Notes under the pieces: generated by a model | The model's input: only the letters and a program-made list of their open reading frames with translations | Told to the model about the DNA's origin: nothing | Database searches by the model: none | Made by a program: the position numbers and the translations under genes | NCBI GenBank assembly: GCA_030529305.1 | Contig: JAUMXD010000075.1 | Coordinates: 1-7,005 of the forward strand | Direction of reading: 5' to 3' | Origin: Allobrachymonas sp. | GTDB lineage: Bacteria; Pseudomonadota; Gammaproteobacteria; Burkholderiales; Burkholderiaceae | DNA length: 7,005 nt | In this document: piece by piece, positions 1 through 6,965 of the stretch | Numbering within the stretch: position 1 is the first letter of the stretch | Layout: every line of letters begins with the position of its first letter

Positions 1-142
1 GCAGGCTCACCGGCTCGCCCAGCGCGGGCAGGTTGTAAAAGGTGCTCATGGGCACATCCACTTCGTAGCCTACGCCGTGGCAATCCACCAGCACCTGCGG
101 GGGCGATTTTTCAAGCAGCGTGCCAGTCAGTCGGCCGATCAT
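1..142 (-). CDS. ruvA: Holliday junction branch migration complex subunit RuvA (5' end only)
   Basis: RuvA binds four-way Holliday junctions and loads the RuvB helicase for branch migration in recombinational repair in the cytoplasm. Forty-seven codons are visible from the ATG at 142-140; the rest lies beyond the left edge. The translation begins [16 protein letters not shown] and continues through a [13 protein letters not shown] segment, which matches the conserved N-terminal OB-fold domain of RuvA (MIGRL start, GVGYEV, and the Pro-Met..Phe-Tyr stretch). An upstream GAGG sequence six to eight bases before the ATG is a good ribosome-binding site and supports this start. The gene is divergent from the PhoH-like gene across 162 bp. 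No ruvC lies directly upstream on this strand, so any ruvC is elsewhere. Identity is confident although only about a quarter of the protein is present. Confidence 0.93.
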   Translation of the reverse strand, partial: MIGRLTGTLLEKSPPQVLVDCHGVGYEVDVPMSTFYNLPALGEPVSL

Positions 143-304
143 GGGGTATCCTCGTTGCGGTTGGGGCGTGTGGGCCAGTGTAAACAGGCAACCCGCGCGG
201 GTATTGGGCTGTAGCGGGCATCGATCAACAACGTCTGCATCCAGCGCACGCACTGCATGGCGGGCACGCCCTTCACAGATGAAACAAAACCACGGATTAT
301 CGGC
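143..304. promoter_or_regulatory. Divergent intergenic region between ruvA and phoH
   Basis: These 162 bases must hold the start signals for both ruvA (leftward) and the phoH operon (rightward). I see a TACACT on the minus strand, at plus 176-181, that could be a ruvA -10 box, but no good -35 box sits at the right distance. A perfect 12-base palindrome, ACCCGCGCGGGT, lies at 191-202 and could be an operator or simple GC-rich symmetry. No convincing promoter for the rightward gene was found by eye. Confidence 0.4.
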
Positions 305-1261
305 ATGATTCTGCGCCACAGCTTCACCCCGCTCAACAACAGCCGCCTGTCGCATCTGTGCGGCCCGCTGGACGAGCACCTGCGCACCATCGAACGCGCG
401 CTGGACGTGAAAATCGCCCACCGGCACGAGCAATTCAAGGTCGATGGCCCCAAGGCCAAGGCCCAGCGCGCCATGGAGGTGCTGCAAGCCCTGTACGAGC
501 AAGCCGCCCGGCCCATCACGCCCGGCATGGTGCAGCTGATGCTGGCCGGTGACGACAGCGCCCCCTTGCCGACCGAAGACGCCCAACTCGCCACCCGCCG
601 CGCCGACCTGCGCGCGCGCAGCGCCAACCAGGGGGCGTATCTGCAAGCCATTGCCAGCCACGACATCACTTTTGGCGTGGGGCCGGCCGGCACCGGCAAA
701 ACCTGGCTGGCCGTGGCCTGCGCGGTGGATGCGCTGGAGCGTGGCGCCGTGCAACGCATCGTGCTTACGCGCCCGGCCGTTGAGGCGGGCGAACGCCTGG
801 GCTTTTTGCCCGGCGATCTGGTGCAAAAGGTCGATCCCTATCTGCGCCCGCTGTACGACGCCTTGTACGAGCTGATGGGCTTCGAGAAGGTGCAAAAAGC
901 CTTCGAGCGCAACCAGCTGGAAATTGCGCCGCTGGCTTTCATGCGCGGGCGCACGCTCAACAACGCCTTCATCATCCTGGACGAAGCGCAAAACACCACG
1001 CCCGAGCAGATGAAGATGTTCCTCACCCGCATCGGCTTTGGCAGCAAGGCCGTGGTGACGGGCGACATCAGCCAGATCGACCTGCCCAAGGGCCGCACCA
1101 GCGGCCTGGTGGAGGCCGAGCGCATTCTCAAGCGCGTGCCGGGCATTGCCCAGGTGCGCTTCACCAGCGCCGACGTGGTGCGCCACCCGCTGGTGGCGCG
1201 CATTGTCGATGCCTATGACGCCGCCAGCCGATCCAGCCGCCGCGCGCGAGATGAAGCATGA
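305..1261 (+). CDS. PhoH family P-loop ATPase (YbeZ/PhoH-like)
   Basis: A predicted cytoplasmic ATPase of the PhoH/YbeZ family, whose members are linked to RNA metabolism and, in the YbeZ branch, cooperate with the rRNA-maturation RNase YbeY. From the ATG at 305 the protein has 318 residues, close to the family's usual length. The Walker A motif GPAGTGKT is at residues 126-133 (Lys132), the Walker B stretch IILDEAQN at 223-230 (Asp226, Glu227), and [12 protein letters not shown] follows at about 250-261. The N-terminus MILRHSF, followed by the [16 protein letters not shown] segment, is typical of the betaproteobacterial family. I therefore prefer 305 over the in-frame ATG at 257, which would add 16 unfamiliar residues. 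The ribosome-binding site at either start is weak (GGA about 9 bases before 305). The stop overlaps the next start as ATGA, implying translational coupling with the pseudouridine synthase. No ybeY follows here, although it often does in other genomes. The family is secure; the physiological role is inferred. Confidence 0.93.
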   Translation: MILRHSFTPLNNSRLSHLCGPLDEHLRTIERALDVKIAHRHEQFKVDGPKAKAQRAMEVLQALYEQAARPITPGMVQLMLAGDDSAPLPTEDAQLATRRADLRARSANQGAYLQAIASHDITFGVGPAGTGKTWLAVACAVDALERGAVQRIVLTRPAVEAGERLGFLPGDLVQKVDPYLRPLYDALYELMGFEKVQKAFERNQLEIAPLAFMRGRTLNNAFIILDEAQNTTPEQMKMFLTRIGFGSKAVVTGDISQIDLPKGRTSGLVEAERILKRVPGIAQVRFTSADVVRHPLVARIVDAYDAASRSSRRARDEA

Positions 1262-2763
1262 GCCAGCCAGCCGACAACCGCTCCCCAAGCAAGGCCGTGG
1301 GCGCAACTGATGCAGGCGGCGCGCCCGCTTCACCCGCCTCGCCCGCTGCATCCACGACACCTGCCAGGCGCGTGCTGCGTTTGGCGGCAACCCCTCAGGC
1401 GAAAGCGCCAAGCGCTGCCCGCGGCGGTGCAGGCAGCCCGAGTGCAAAAGCCCAAATCGCGCCCAGCCAGGACGCACCCCACAAAAACACCTCCGCGCAC
1501 CGGGCGGCTGATCGGGGCAGCGGGCGGGCAGAGGGGCGCAAGGAAGCGCGTTCAGGTCGGCGGGAAGAAGGGCGCGAAAAGGCGCGTGCGGGGCATCGGG
1601 CTGCAGCAGGAAAGGGGGAGTCTGAATTCCGCTCGTCTTCCCGCCCGGCGCGCGCTGCCTTCAAAGATCGGGGCAACGATGCGGCCAAACCGCATCGCGA
1701 GCAGCGCCGTGCGTCGGGGGCGGCCAGCGCCCGCTTTGCCGATGATCGGCGTACAGGCCGTTGGGCAGGAGGGGCTGAACAAGCCGCAAGCCAGGCGGTG
1801 CGCCCTTTCACAGCTGCTTTTGCGAACCAGCGGCGCAATATCTGGCGCAGCAGCGATGCGGCCCATGCGGGCCCAACGTCCATGCGGGAGGCGGGTGCGG
1901 TGCCTGCCCAGCCGCGTCGAGCGCAGGCCGCCGCTGCTCCCACTGCGCCAAGCGTTGCAACAACATCCATGGCGTCAGCCGGGGCAGCCGATGCGCCAAC
2001 AGGCATTCGCCTGAACAAGCGCATGGCCGATCTGGGGATTTGCTCGCGCCGCGAAGCCGATGACTGGATCACGCGCGGCTGGGTCTTCGTCAATGGCGAA
2101 CCCGCCGCGATGGGCCAGCGCGTGCAAGCGGGCGACAGCATCCATGTGGACAAGGCCGCCTACGTGCAGCAGGGGCAGCTGGTCACCTTCCTGCTGCACA
2201 AGCCCGTGGGCTACGTCAGCGGCCAGCCCGAAGACGGCTGCCCGAGCGCCGCCACCCTGCTGGGCAGCGCCAGCCGCTGGCCGGGCGACAAAACCCCCAT
2301 GCGTTTCTTGCCGCGCCAGCTGCGCGGGCTGGCTCCGGCCGGTCGGCTCGATATCGATTCCACCGGCCTCTTGGTGCTCACGCAAGACGGGCGCATCGCC
2401 CGCCAGCTGATCGGCGCCGACAGCACCACCGACAAGGAATACCTGGTGCGCGTGGCATACGCCACGCCGCAGGGCGTGGTGCGCGAGCAGGTGCAGGCGG
2501 TTTTCCCGCCCGACAAACTGGCGCTGCTGCGCCACGGCCTGAGCCTGGACGGGCAAGCCCTGCTGCCCGCGCAGGTGGATTGGCAAAACCCCGAGCAACT
2601 GCGCTTTGTGCTGCGCGAGGGCAAAAAGCGCCAAATCCGCCGCATGTGCGAAGCCGTGGGCCTGCACGTGGTGGGATTGAAGCGCGTGCGCATTGGCCGC
2701 ATCATGCTGGGCGATTTGCCCAGTGGGCAATGGCGCTTTTTGCGGGCGGACGAGGGGTTTTGA
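1258..2763 (+). CDS. RsuA/RluB/RluF-family rRNA pseudouridine synthase with long disordered N-terminal extension
   Basis: Converts uridine to pseudouridine in ribosomal RNA. The closest remembered relative is RluF, which acts on 23S rRNA, but the exact target cannot be read from sequence. Residues 1-245 or so are low-complexity, rich in Ala, Arg, Gly, Ser, Pro and Glu, with no recognisable domain. An S4 RNA-binding domain starts near residue 250 ([21 protein letters not shown], shortened by one residue: see 250-269) and runs to about 308. The catalytic domain follows: [11 protein letters not shown], then [17 protein letters not shown] with the catalytic Asp at 365, and [12 protein letters not shown] at 454-465. 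The full 501 residues are much longer than E. coli RluF (about 290) because of the N-terminus. The ATG at 1258 is chosen because it overlaps the phoH stop by four bases. An internal ATG at 1969 (residue 238) would give a 264-residue core enzyme but has no visible ribosome-binding site. Both N-terminal alternatives should be kept in mind. Function is confident; the extension is moderately so. Confidence 0.9.
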   Translation: MSQPADNRSPSKAVGATDAGGAPASPASPAASTTPARRVLRLAATPQAKAPSAARGGAGSPSAKAQIAPSQDAPHKNTSAHRAADRGSGRAEGRKEARSGRREEGREKARAGHRAAAGKGESEFRSSSRPARAAFKDRGNDAAKPHREQRRASGAASARFADDRRTGRWAGGAEQAASQAVRPFTAAFANQRRNIWRSSDAAHAGPTSMREAGAVPAQPRRAQAAAAPTAPSVATTSMASAGAADAPTGIRLNKRMADLGICSRREADDWITRGWVFVNGEPAAMGQRVQAGDSIHVDKAAYVQQGQLVTFLLHKPVGYVSGQPEDGCPSAATLLGSASRWPGDKTPMRFLPRQLRGLAPAGRLDIDSTGLLVLTQDGRIARQLIGADSTTDKEYLVRVAYATPQGVVREQVQAVFPPDKLALLRHGLSLDGQALLPAQVDWQNPEQLRFVLREGKKRQIRRMCEAVGLHVVGLKRVRIGRIMLGDLPSGQWRFLRADEGF

Positions 2764-3003
2764 CACCTCCCTTTTCCTTCTCTTAAGTCTGCAAAAACTC
2801 GCGTTTGTTTGTCGAGGGTACCGAGTTAGTGATCCAGCCAATATGTGGTCTTTATGGCTTCGATTGAGATGCCTGGTGTGGGGCGCTGATGTGAATGTGC
2901 TCCGATCGTTTGGCATTCATAGCGGCAGTAGGCCCTAAAGGTTTTTGCAAGCCTTGCTTTTTTACAATGCGCAGGCTTTTTGACTCGACCCAAGAGATGC
3001 CGC
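2764..3003 (+). promoter_or_regulatory. Spacer with probable promoter for the lipoprotein gene
   Basis: The 240-bp gap after the pseudouridine synthase is less GC-rich than its neighbours and contains no convincing gene. A good -10 box, TACAAT, is at 2963-2968, which would start transcription about 30 bases before the ATG at 3004; no strong -35 box is visible at 16-18 bases upstream. Just before it, GCAA-GCC-TTGC followed by six T residues (2947-2963) could be a very short-stemmed terminator for the upstream operon, but the 4-bp stem makes that doubtful. Confidence 0.35.
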
Positions 3004-3951
3004 ATGTTGCTTTCGCGAACGCTTTCCGCCCTGGCCGCTGGTGCAGCTTTGCTGCTGGCTGGCTGTGCCCATCAAGCTCCTGGCCAGCCGCAAACGCCTG
3101 TTGTGCCTGCGCCTGCACCGCGCCCCGTGGTGGAAGTGGGCTCCCGCTGCCTGAGTGATGAAGAAGTGGCGCAGTGGGCGCAGGCCTATGCCGCCAAGCA
3201 GCCTTTCGCCAACCCGCCCGAGGGCATGATGGCAGCCGATGCGGCCTGCACCCGCGCCAAGTTTCAGCAGCAACTGGCCCGCACGCATGGCGCGCTGGTG
3301 GGCTACAAGGTGGAGTTGAGCAATGCGCACCTGCAAAAGAGCTTTCGCACCACCGAGCCGGTGTGGGGCAGCTATTACAGCGGCATGCTTTTGCCTGCGC
3401 GCAGTGTCGTCAATGCCAAGTTCGGTGCGCAGCCGCTGTACAAGGCCGATTTGCTGGTGCGCGTGAAAAGCAGCGGCATCAACCAGGCCAAAACCCCGGC
3501 CGAGGTGCTGACCCATGTGGATCAGATCATCCCTTACATCGAATTGGTGGACGTGTTGGTGCAAAAGCCCGCGCAGCTCACGGTACACAATGTCACGGCC
3601 ATCAACGCGGGCGCGCGGCTGGGCGTGATGGGCGAGCCGCTGGCTGTGCCCAAGGATGGTAAGGCCCGCCAGCGCATGCTGCGCGAGCTGGAAACCATGT
3701 CAGTGCGCGTGATTGGCCCGAGCGGGCGCATTCTGGCGCGCGGCAAAGGCAGCGATGTGATGGGGCACCCGCTGCAAGCGGTGGTTTGGCTCACGGGCGC
3801 TTTGCGCGAGCAGCAGGCAGAACTCAAACCCGGCCAGTGGGTGAGTGTTGGTGCCATGTCGCCCCTGCTGCGCGCGCGCGCAGGCACACGCATCACGGCT
3901 GCTTACCCGGGGCTGACCGGCGCGCGCTCGGTGACGGTGAATTTCAAATAA
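3004..3951 (+). CDS. Lipoprotein with 2-keto-4-pentenoate hydratase (MhpD)/FAH-like fold
   Basis: Predicted lipid-anchored envelope protein of 315 residues. The start has Arg5, a hydrophobic segment and a lipobox LAGC at 18-21, so Cys21 would be acylated. The next residue is Ala rather than Asp, which suggests outer-membrane sorting by the E. coli rule. A Pro/Ala-rich linker runs to about residue 45. The remainder resembles MhpD hydratases: GYKVELSNAHLQKSF, a WGSYYSGML stretch, PYIELVDV (Glu180), and RGKGSDVMGHPLQAVVWL near 246-263, equivalent to SGRGSECLGHPLNAAVWL in MhpD. At the metal site, MhpD has Glu-Ala-Glu; here the aligned residues are Lys147-Ala-Asp149, so one ligand is lost and one is shortened. 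Catalysis is therefore uncertain, and the protein may bind a ligand instead. AAGAGA about six bases before the ATG is a reasonable ribosome-binding site; a TTG at 2980 in frame would spoil the signal peptide. It appears monocistronic. Fold assignment is by remembered alignment. Confidence 0.82.
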   Translation: MLLSRTLSALAAGAALLLAGCAHQAPGQPQTPVVPAPAPRPVVEVGSRCLSDEEVAQWAQAYAAKQPFANPPEGMMAADAACTRAKFQQQLARTHGALVGYKVELSNAHLQKSFRTTEPVWGSYYSGMLLPARSVVNAKFGAQPLYKADLLVRVKSSGINQAKTPAEVLTHVDQIIPYIELVDVLVQKPAQLTVHNVTAINAGARLGVMGEPLAVPKDGKARQRMLRELETMSVRVIGPSGRILARGKGSDVMGHPLQAVVWLTGALREQQAELKPGQWVSVGAMSPLLRARAGTRITAAYPGLTGARSVTVNFK

Positions 3952-4075
3952 AACCGGCCTGAAGCCAGTCGAACCCCGCCTCGCGCATGCTCCTTTGTGG
4001 GCGGGTAAACGGTGGGTCGATTGGTGCCAGCGGCTGCAGGATGCGCCCGACTGAGCGTGTATCGGGCTGGGCCTG

Positions 4076-4123
4076 GCTTTTGGCTGATGCCGCTTTTGAT
4101 GAGACTAGCTTTTGGCCGATGAA
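4076..4123 (+). repeat. Three degenerate 16-bp tandem units beginning GCTTTTG
   Basis: Units start at 4076, 4092 and 4108, exactly 16 bases apart, each opening with GCTTTTG. Units one and three share GCTTTTGGCYGATG; the middle unit diverges after GCTTTTGATGA. Function unknown. It could be a small repeat expansion or an accidental similarity. Confidence 0.5.
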
Positions 4124-4205
4124 TTGAATGCATGGATACCGGGCGCAACGACCTGGGGTCGCATAGGTGTTATGTGCCTGTCCCGTCAGTGGCGGCCCCA
4201 AGCGC

Positions 4206-4225
4206 GTCTCTTCAAGTCTCTTCAA
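4206..4225 (+). repeat. Tandem duplication of GTCTCTTCAA
   Basis: Two perfect adjacent copies, at 4206-4215 and 4216-4225. A short replication-slippage duplication is the simplest reading. Confidence 0.75.
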
Positions 4226-4312
4226 TCATCCAAAAGCGGCCGAACAGGCGCAACACGGCAGATCGCCTGCATTTAGGCTGCAGCGCCGATAGTTGTTGCG
4301 CTTTTTGACCAA

Positions 4313-4333
4313 GGCCAGCACGAAACACTGGCC
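4313..4333. terminator. Possible weak terminator hairpin after the ETF-QO gene
   Basis: GGCCAG and CTGGCC form a 6-bp stem around a 9-base loop, beginning 9 bases beyond the ETF-QO stop codon. There is no clear T-run directly after the stem on either strand (a short TTTT follows seven bases later on the plus strand), so it is not a standard intrinsic terminator. Its position between convergent genes is the main argument. Confidence 0.35.
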
Positions 4334-4341
4334 AGAGGCTT

Positions 4342-6033
4342 TTACATGCCGCCGTAGTTGGGGCCGCCACCGCCTTCGGGGGTGATCCAGACGATGTTTT
4401 GCGTGGGATCTTTGATGTCGCAGGTTTTGCAATGCACGCAGTTGGCGGCATTGATCTGCAAGCGCGGCTGCCCGTTGGGCCCATCCACAAATTCGTACAC
4501 GCCTGCGGGGCAGTAGCGGGCCTCGGGCCCGGCGTATTGCGCCAGATTGATGGCCACGGGTACGCGCGCGTCTTTGAGCGTGAGGTGCGCGGGCTGGTTT
4601 TCTTCGTGGTGCGTGTTGCTCAAGAAGACGGACGAGAGCCGGTCGAAGGTCAAGCGCCCATCGGGCCTGGGGTAGTCGATGCGCTCGCAGGCCGCAGCGG
4701 GCTTGAGCTTGGCGTGATCGGGCGCGCGCTCGCGCACCGTCCACGGCGGGCTGTTGATGCCCAGCTTGGGCAGCAGCCATTGCTCCAGCCCGGTCATGGC
4801 CGTGCCCACCAGGCTGCCATAGCGGTTGAACCAGGGCTTGAAGTTTTTGCTGCGCGCCAGTTCCTGATGCAGCCAGCTGGCGCGAAAGGCTTGCGGGTAG
4901 GCTTGCAGCGCGTCCAGGCTGCGCCCCTCGGCCAGTGCGGCCACGATCGCGTCTGCCGCCAACATGCCCGATTTGATGGCGCTGTGCACGCCCTTGATGC
5001 GCGCGGCGTTGAGCATGCCTGCCTCACAGCCCACCAGCAGCCCGCCCGGAAAGACCAGCTCGGGCATGGCCTGCAGGCCGCCGTTGTTCAGCGCGCGCGC
5101 GCCGTAGCCGATGCGCTGGCCCCCCTCGATGTGGCGGCGAATGGCGGGGTGCGTTTTCCACTGCTGCATTTCGTCGAACGGACTCAACCAGGGGTTGCTG
5201 TAGCCCAGGCCCAGCACATAGCCCAGCGTCACCTTGTTGTCGCCGCAGTGGTACAAAAAACCGCCGCCCGTGGCCTTGTTGCCCACGGGCCAGCCCGAGG
5301 TGTGCAGCACCAGCCCCGGCTGGGCCTGGCTGGCGGGCACTTCCCACAATTCCTTGATGCCGATGGACCAGCTGCCGGGGTCGCGCCCTGCATCCAGCCC
5401 GTAATGCGCAATCAGCCGCCGCCCCAAATGGCCGCGCGCGCCTTCGGCCAGCACGGTGTACTTGGCGCGCAGTTCCATGCCGCGTTGAAAGTTGGGCAGG
5501 GGCTGGCCTTGCTTGTCGATGCCCATATCGCCCGTGGCCACGCCGCACAGGCGATTGGCCTGGTCAAACAGCGGCTCGGCTGCGGCAAAGCCCGCAAACA
5601 CGTCCACGTCCAGCGCCTCGGCCTGCTGGGCCAGCCACTGGCACAAAGCGCCCAGGCTGATGATGTAGTTGCCCGCGTTGCGCAGCGAATCAGGCAGCAG
5701 CCAATGCGGCGTGGCAATGCTGCCTTTTTCAGAGAGGAACAGCACCTCGTCGCGCGTAACCGCTTGGTGCAGCGGTGCGCCTTGTTGTCGCCAATTGGGC
5801 AGCAATTCGTTGAGCGCACGCGGATCCAGCACCGCGCCCGAGAGGCTGTGCGCGCCAATCTCCGCGCCCTTTTCCAGCACCACGACCGAAACCGCTTGTC
5901 CGCGTGCGGCAGCCAACTGTTTGACGTGAATGGCCGTGGCCAGCCCAGCCGGGCCGCCACCAACGATCACCACGTCGTACTCCATCGACTCGCGGGGACT
6001 GTTCAGCAGGGCAGATTGGGTTTCGGATTGCAT
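4342..6033 (-). CDS. Electron transfer flavoprotein-ubiquinone oxidoreductase (ETF-QO)
   Basis: Membrane-associated iron-sulfur flavoprotein that takes electrons from reduced ETF, the acceptor for acyl-CoA and other dehydrogenases, and passes them to ubiquinone. The 563-residue product is of the usual bacterial length. An FAD-binding Rossmann start, VVIVGGGPAGLATA, is at 21-34; TVLAEGARGHLG lies mid-protein; and a second flavin-contact block around 335-356 reads GCEAGMLNAARIKG. The C-terminal 4Fe-4S domain has all four expected cysteines: Cys508 in RYCPAGVYEF, and Cys532, Cys535 and Cys538 in NCVHCKTCDIKDPTQN. The protein ends in the family-typical GGGGPNYGGM. I chose the ATG at 6033 because the PRESMEYDVV stretch just before the Rossmann fold is familiar from Comamonadaceae homologues, though no Shine-Dalgarno precedes it; Met17 (5985) is the alternative. 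No etfAB genes are adjacent, so the electron donor is encoded elsewhere. It looks intact and ordinary. Confidence 0.96.
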   Translation of the reverse strand: MQSETQSALLNSPRESMEYDVVIVGGGPAGLATAIHVKQLAAARGQAVSVVVLEKGAEIGAHSLSGAVLDPRALNELLPNWRQQGAPLHQAVTRDEVLFLSEKGSIATPHWLLPDSLRNAGNYIISLGALCQWLAQQAEALDVDVFAGFAAAEPLFDQANRLCGVATGDMGIDKQGQPLPNFQRGMELRAKYTVLAEGARGHLGRRLIAHYGLDAGRDPGSWSIGIKELWEVPASQAQPGLVLHTSGWPVGNKATGGGFLYHCGDNKVTLGYVLGLGYSNPWLSPFDEMQQWKTHPAIRRHIEGGQRIGYGARALNNGGLQAMPELVFPGGLLVGCEAGMLNAARIKGVHSAIKSGMLAADAIVAALAEGRSLDALQAYPQAFRASWLHQELARSKNFKPWFNRYGSLVGTAMTGLEQWLLPKLGINSPPWTVRERAPDHAKLKPAAACERIDYPRPDGRLTFDRLSSVFLSNTHHEENQPAHLTLKDARVPVAINLAQYAGPEARYCPAGVYEFVDGPNGQPRLQINAANCVHCKTCDIKDPTQNIVWITPEGGGGPNYGGM

Positions 6034-6528
6034 GAGGGCTGGATTGGAGTGCAGTGAGGTGCTCTGGAAACGTCGTCACGTGTGATCTGCGGCGCTTGCA
6101 GGTACTTGGTTTGGGCGTGATGCTGCTGGCGCAGCGCGCAAGCTGCAAGGAAATGCGTGCAGCCTTGGCAATGACTTGGGGCTGCAATGCGTGCACTGAT
6201 GCTGCCTTAGCCCCTCGCTTGGCCCGGGCAGCATGAGCGCAGCCCATCGGGCAAGGCTGCAGGTAAAAACAGGCCAAAACCCGCCTTTATACATCAGACA
6301 ACAGGCACATCCGGGCATCATGGGCTTTTCTGTGTCGATTCTTTCGTGCCTTCTTTCCTGCGCCGACCCGTTGCGCAGTTCCTTGCAAGGGCTTGTTGCA
6401 CCGATCGGGCAAGCCGCCCTTTTCTCACAGGCCTGATCAGGCCAGTCGGCGTGGCTTGCCGCATTCATGCGCGCCAAAAATGGTGCTTGCTGGTTTGTAA
6501 AGCGCGTGGTCAGGCCTTGGGCGACGGC
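6034..6528. other. GC-rich gene-free region upstream of ETF-QO
   Basis: About 500 bases with GC content like the rest of the chromosome but no gene I can support. The longest frame (6076-6546, minus, 156 residues) is Cys/Ala/Pro-rich, resembles no family I know, and has no ribosome-binding site. The ETF-QO promoter should lie here; TATAAA on the minus strand (plus 6287-6292) is a possible -10 box without a matching -35, and would imply a leader of about 250 bases. Three perfect palindromes lie at 6381-6443. No tRNA was seen. Confidence 0.5.
6430..6443. repeat. Perfect 14-bp palindrome GGCCTGATCAGGCC
   Basis: The sequence is identical on both strands, so it could be a dimeric regulator's operator. 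Two shorter palindromes precede it: CCTTGCAAGG at 6381-6390 and CCGATCGG at 6401-6408. No regulator can be assigned. Confidence 0.4.
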
Positions 6529-6555
6529 AAGTTTGAAAGCAAACAAACTTTTTTT
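6529..6555 (+). terminator. Terminator-like hairpin at the GC/AT boundary
   Basis: AAGTTTG (6529-6535) pairs with CAAACTT (6544-6550) around an 8-base loop, and the T-run spans 6549-6555. This has the layout of an intrinsic terminator for plus-strand transcription, although the stem is AT-rich and weak. No plus-strand gene is seen just upstream, so it may end an unannotated transcript, shield the next promoter from read-through, or be chance. Confidence 0.4.
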
Positions 6556-6785
6556 GTACTTCGAAACCCCATTTCAATTCCATGCGTTTTTGTCGGGATT
6601 TGTGTTTTTTTGCCTTTTGGCGACGGATGGATAATTATTATTAATTTAAAATTACATCATATCGTTTAATTTATTTTAATTCTGCCTTCTTTTCTCAAGG
6701 GAAAACGCAAGCAACATCAATTGCATCACACGGCATGTAATTTTTTTTAATCACGCACTGAGACAAGTTAAGAAGGGTCTTCTAT

Positions 6786-6929
6786 ATGAGTTACCGGCCT
6801 TTTGAAATGTGGAAAATTAAAGATACGCAAGTATTTGTAAAAGCTTTATTTCAGAACGTTGCTTTTGTGTGCTTGGGCTGCCTACAATCCTCAGCACTGT
6901 GCAGAAGTGCAGTCCTATCCTCACAGTAA
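6786..6929 (+). CDS. Candidate small ORF (47 codons), possibly spurious
   Basis: ATG at 6786 to TAA at 6927-6929, translating as MSYRPFEMWKIKDTQVFVKA followed by a Cys/Ser/Leu-rich tail. GAAGGG about nine bases upstream could be a ribosome-binding site. No family is recognised. It overlaps the best promoter for the downstream urease-like gene (6859-6888), which argues against it being a real gene; a leader peptide is a remote alternative. Confidence 0.15.
   Translation: MSYRPFEMWKIKDTQVFVKALFQNVAFVCLGCLQSSALCRSAVLSSQ
6859..6888 (+). promoter_or_regulatory. Sigma70-like promoter for the urease-like gene
   Basis: TTGCTT (6859-6864) and TACAAT (6883-6888) are separated by 18 bases, each hexamer matching the consensus at four or more positions. 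Transcription would begin near 6895, giving an untranslated leader of about 75 bases. The AT-rich DNA upstream fits an UP element. Confidence 0.5.
6894..6910 (+). other. Small hairpin in the predicted 5' leader
   Basis: GCACT (6894-6898) and AGTGC (6906-6910) can pair around a 7-base loop right at the predicted start of the transcript. It could protect the 5' end or be incidental; no known riboswitch class is recognised. Confidence 0.3.
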
Positions 6930-6958
6930 ATTCTTATTGTTGGTGTATCAAAAAATAT

Positions 6959-6965
6959 AGGAGGT
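6959..6965 (+). promoter_or_regulatory. Strong Shine-Dalgarno AGGAGGT
   Basis: A near-perfect match to the 16S rRNA anti-Shine-Dalgarno, four bases before the ATG at 6970; it is the strongest ribosome-binding site in the window and fixes that start. It lies inside a predicted hairpin (6954-6974). Confidence 0.85.

Larger units (their letters stand above)
3952..4341. other. Gene-free convergent intergenic region with short repeats
   Basis: These 390 bases separate the 3' ends of the lipoprotein gene and the ETF-QO gene. The open frames here (for example 3944-4225 and 3903-4148 on the minus strand) run into the flanking genes or have no recognisable content, so I call none. It contains a threefold 16-bp-period repeat (4076-4123), a tandem 10-bp duplication (4206-4225) and a hairpin next to the ETF-QO stop (4313-4333). 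No tRNA-like sequence was seen. No classical GC hairpin plus T-run follows the lipoprotein gene. Confidence 0.6.

Noticed and set aside
139..759. 206-codon minus-strand frame ending in an ATGA overlap with ruvA
   Set aside because: It is antisense to the PhoH gene across most of its length. The overlap with ruvA comes from the ruvA start codons ATG ATC and is accidental.
1310..2014. Alternative plus-strand (234 codons) and minus-strand (1395-2153, 252 codons) frames over the low-complexity stretch
   Set aside because: Both are Arg/Ala/Pro-rich and unlike any family. The frame joined to the S4 domain and starting at the phoH overlap is the more economical reading, although this stretch is the least certain coding part of the window.
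1975..2916. 313-codon minus-strand frame
   Set aside because: Antisense to the S4 and catalytic domains of the pseudouridine synthase; low-complexity His/Gln/Ala product without a known domain.
2980..3003. TTG start eight codons before the lipoprotein ATG
   Set aside because: It would put charged residues and a Cys ahead of a well-formed lipoprotein signal peptide; ATG 3004 has its own ribosome-binding site.
3975..4016. CCCGCC / GGCGGG pairing after the lipoprotein gene as a terminator
   Set aside because: The loop is about 20 bases and no T-run follows, so it does not meet the usual terminator layout.
4399..6057. 552-codon open frame on the plus strand
   Set aside because: It lies antisense to the intact ETF-QO gene, which has clear motifs end to end. 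High-GC DNA often leaves the opposite strand open; the product is His/Gln/Ala-rich with no family resemblance.
6076..6546. 156-codon minus-strand frame upstream of ETF-QO
   Set aside because: No ribosome-binding site, no recognisable domain, and it contains several palindromes; most likely non-coding.
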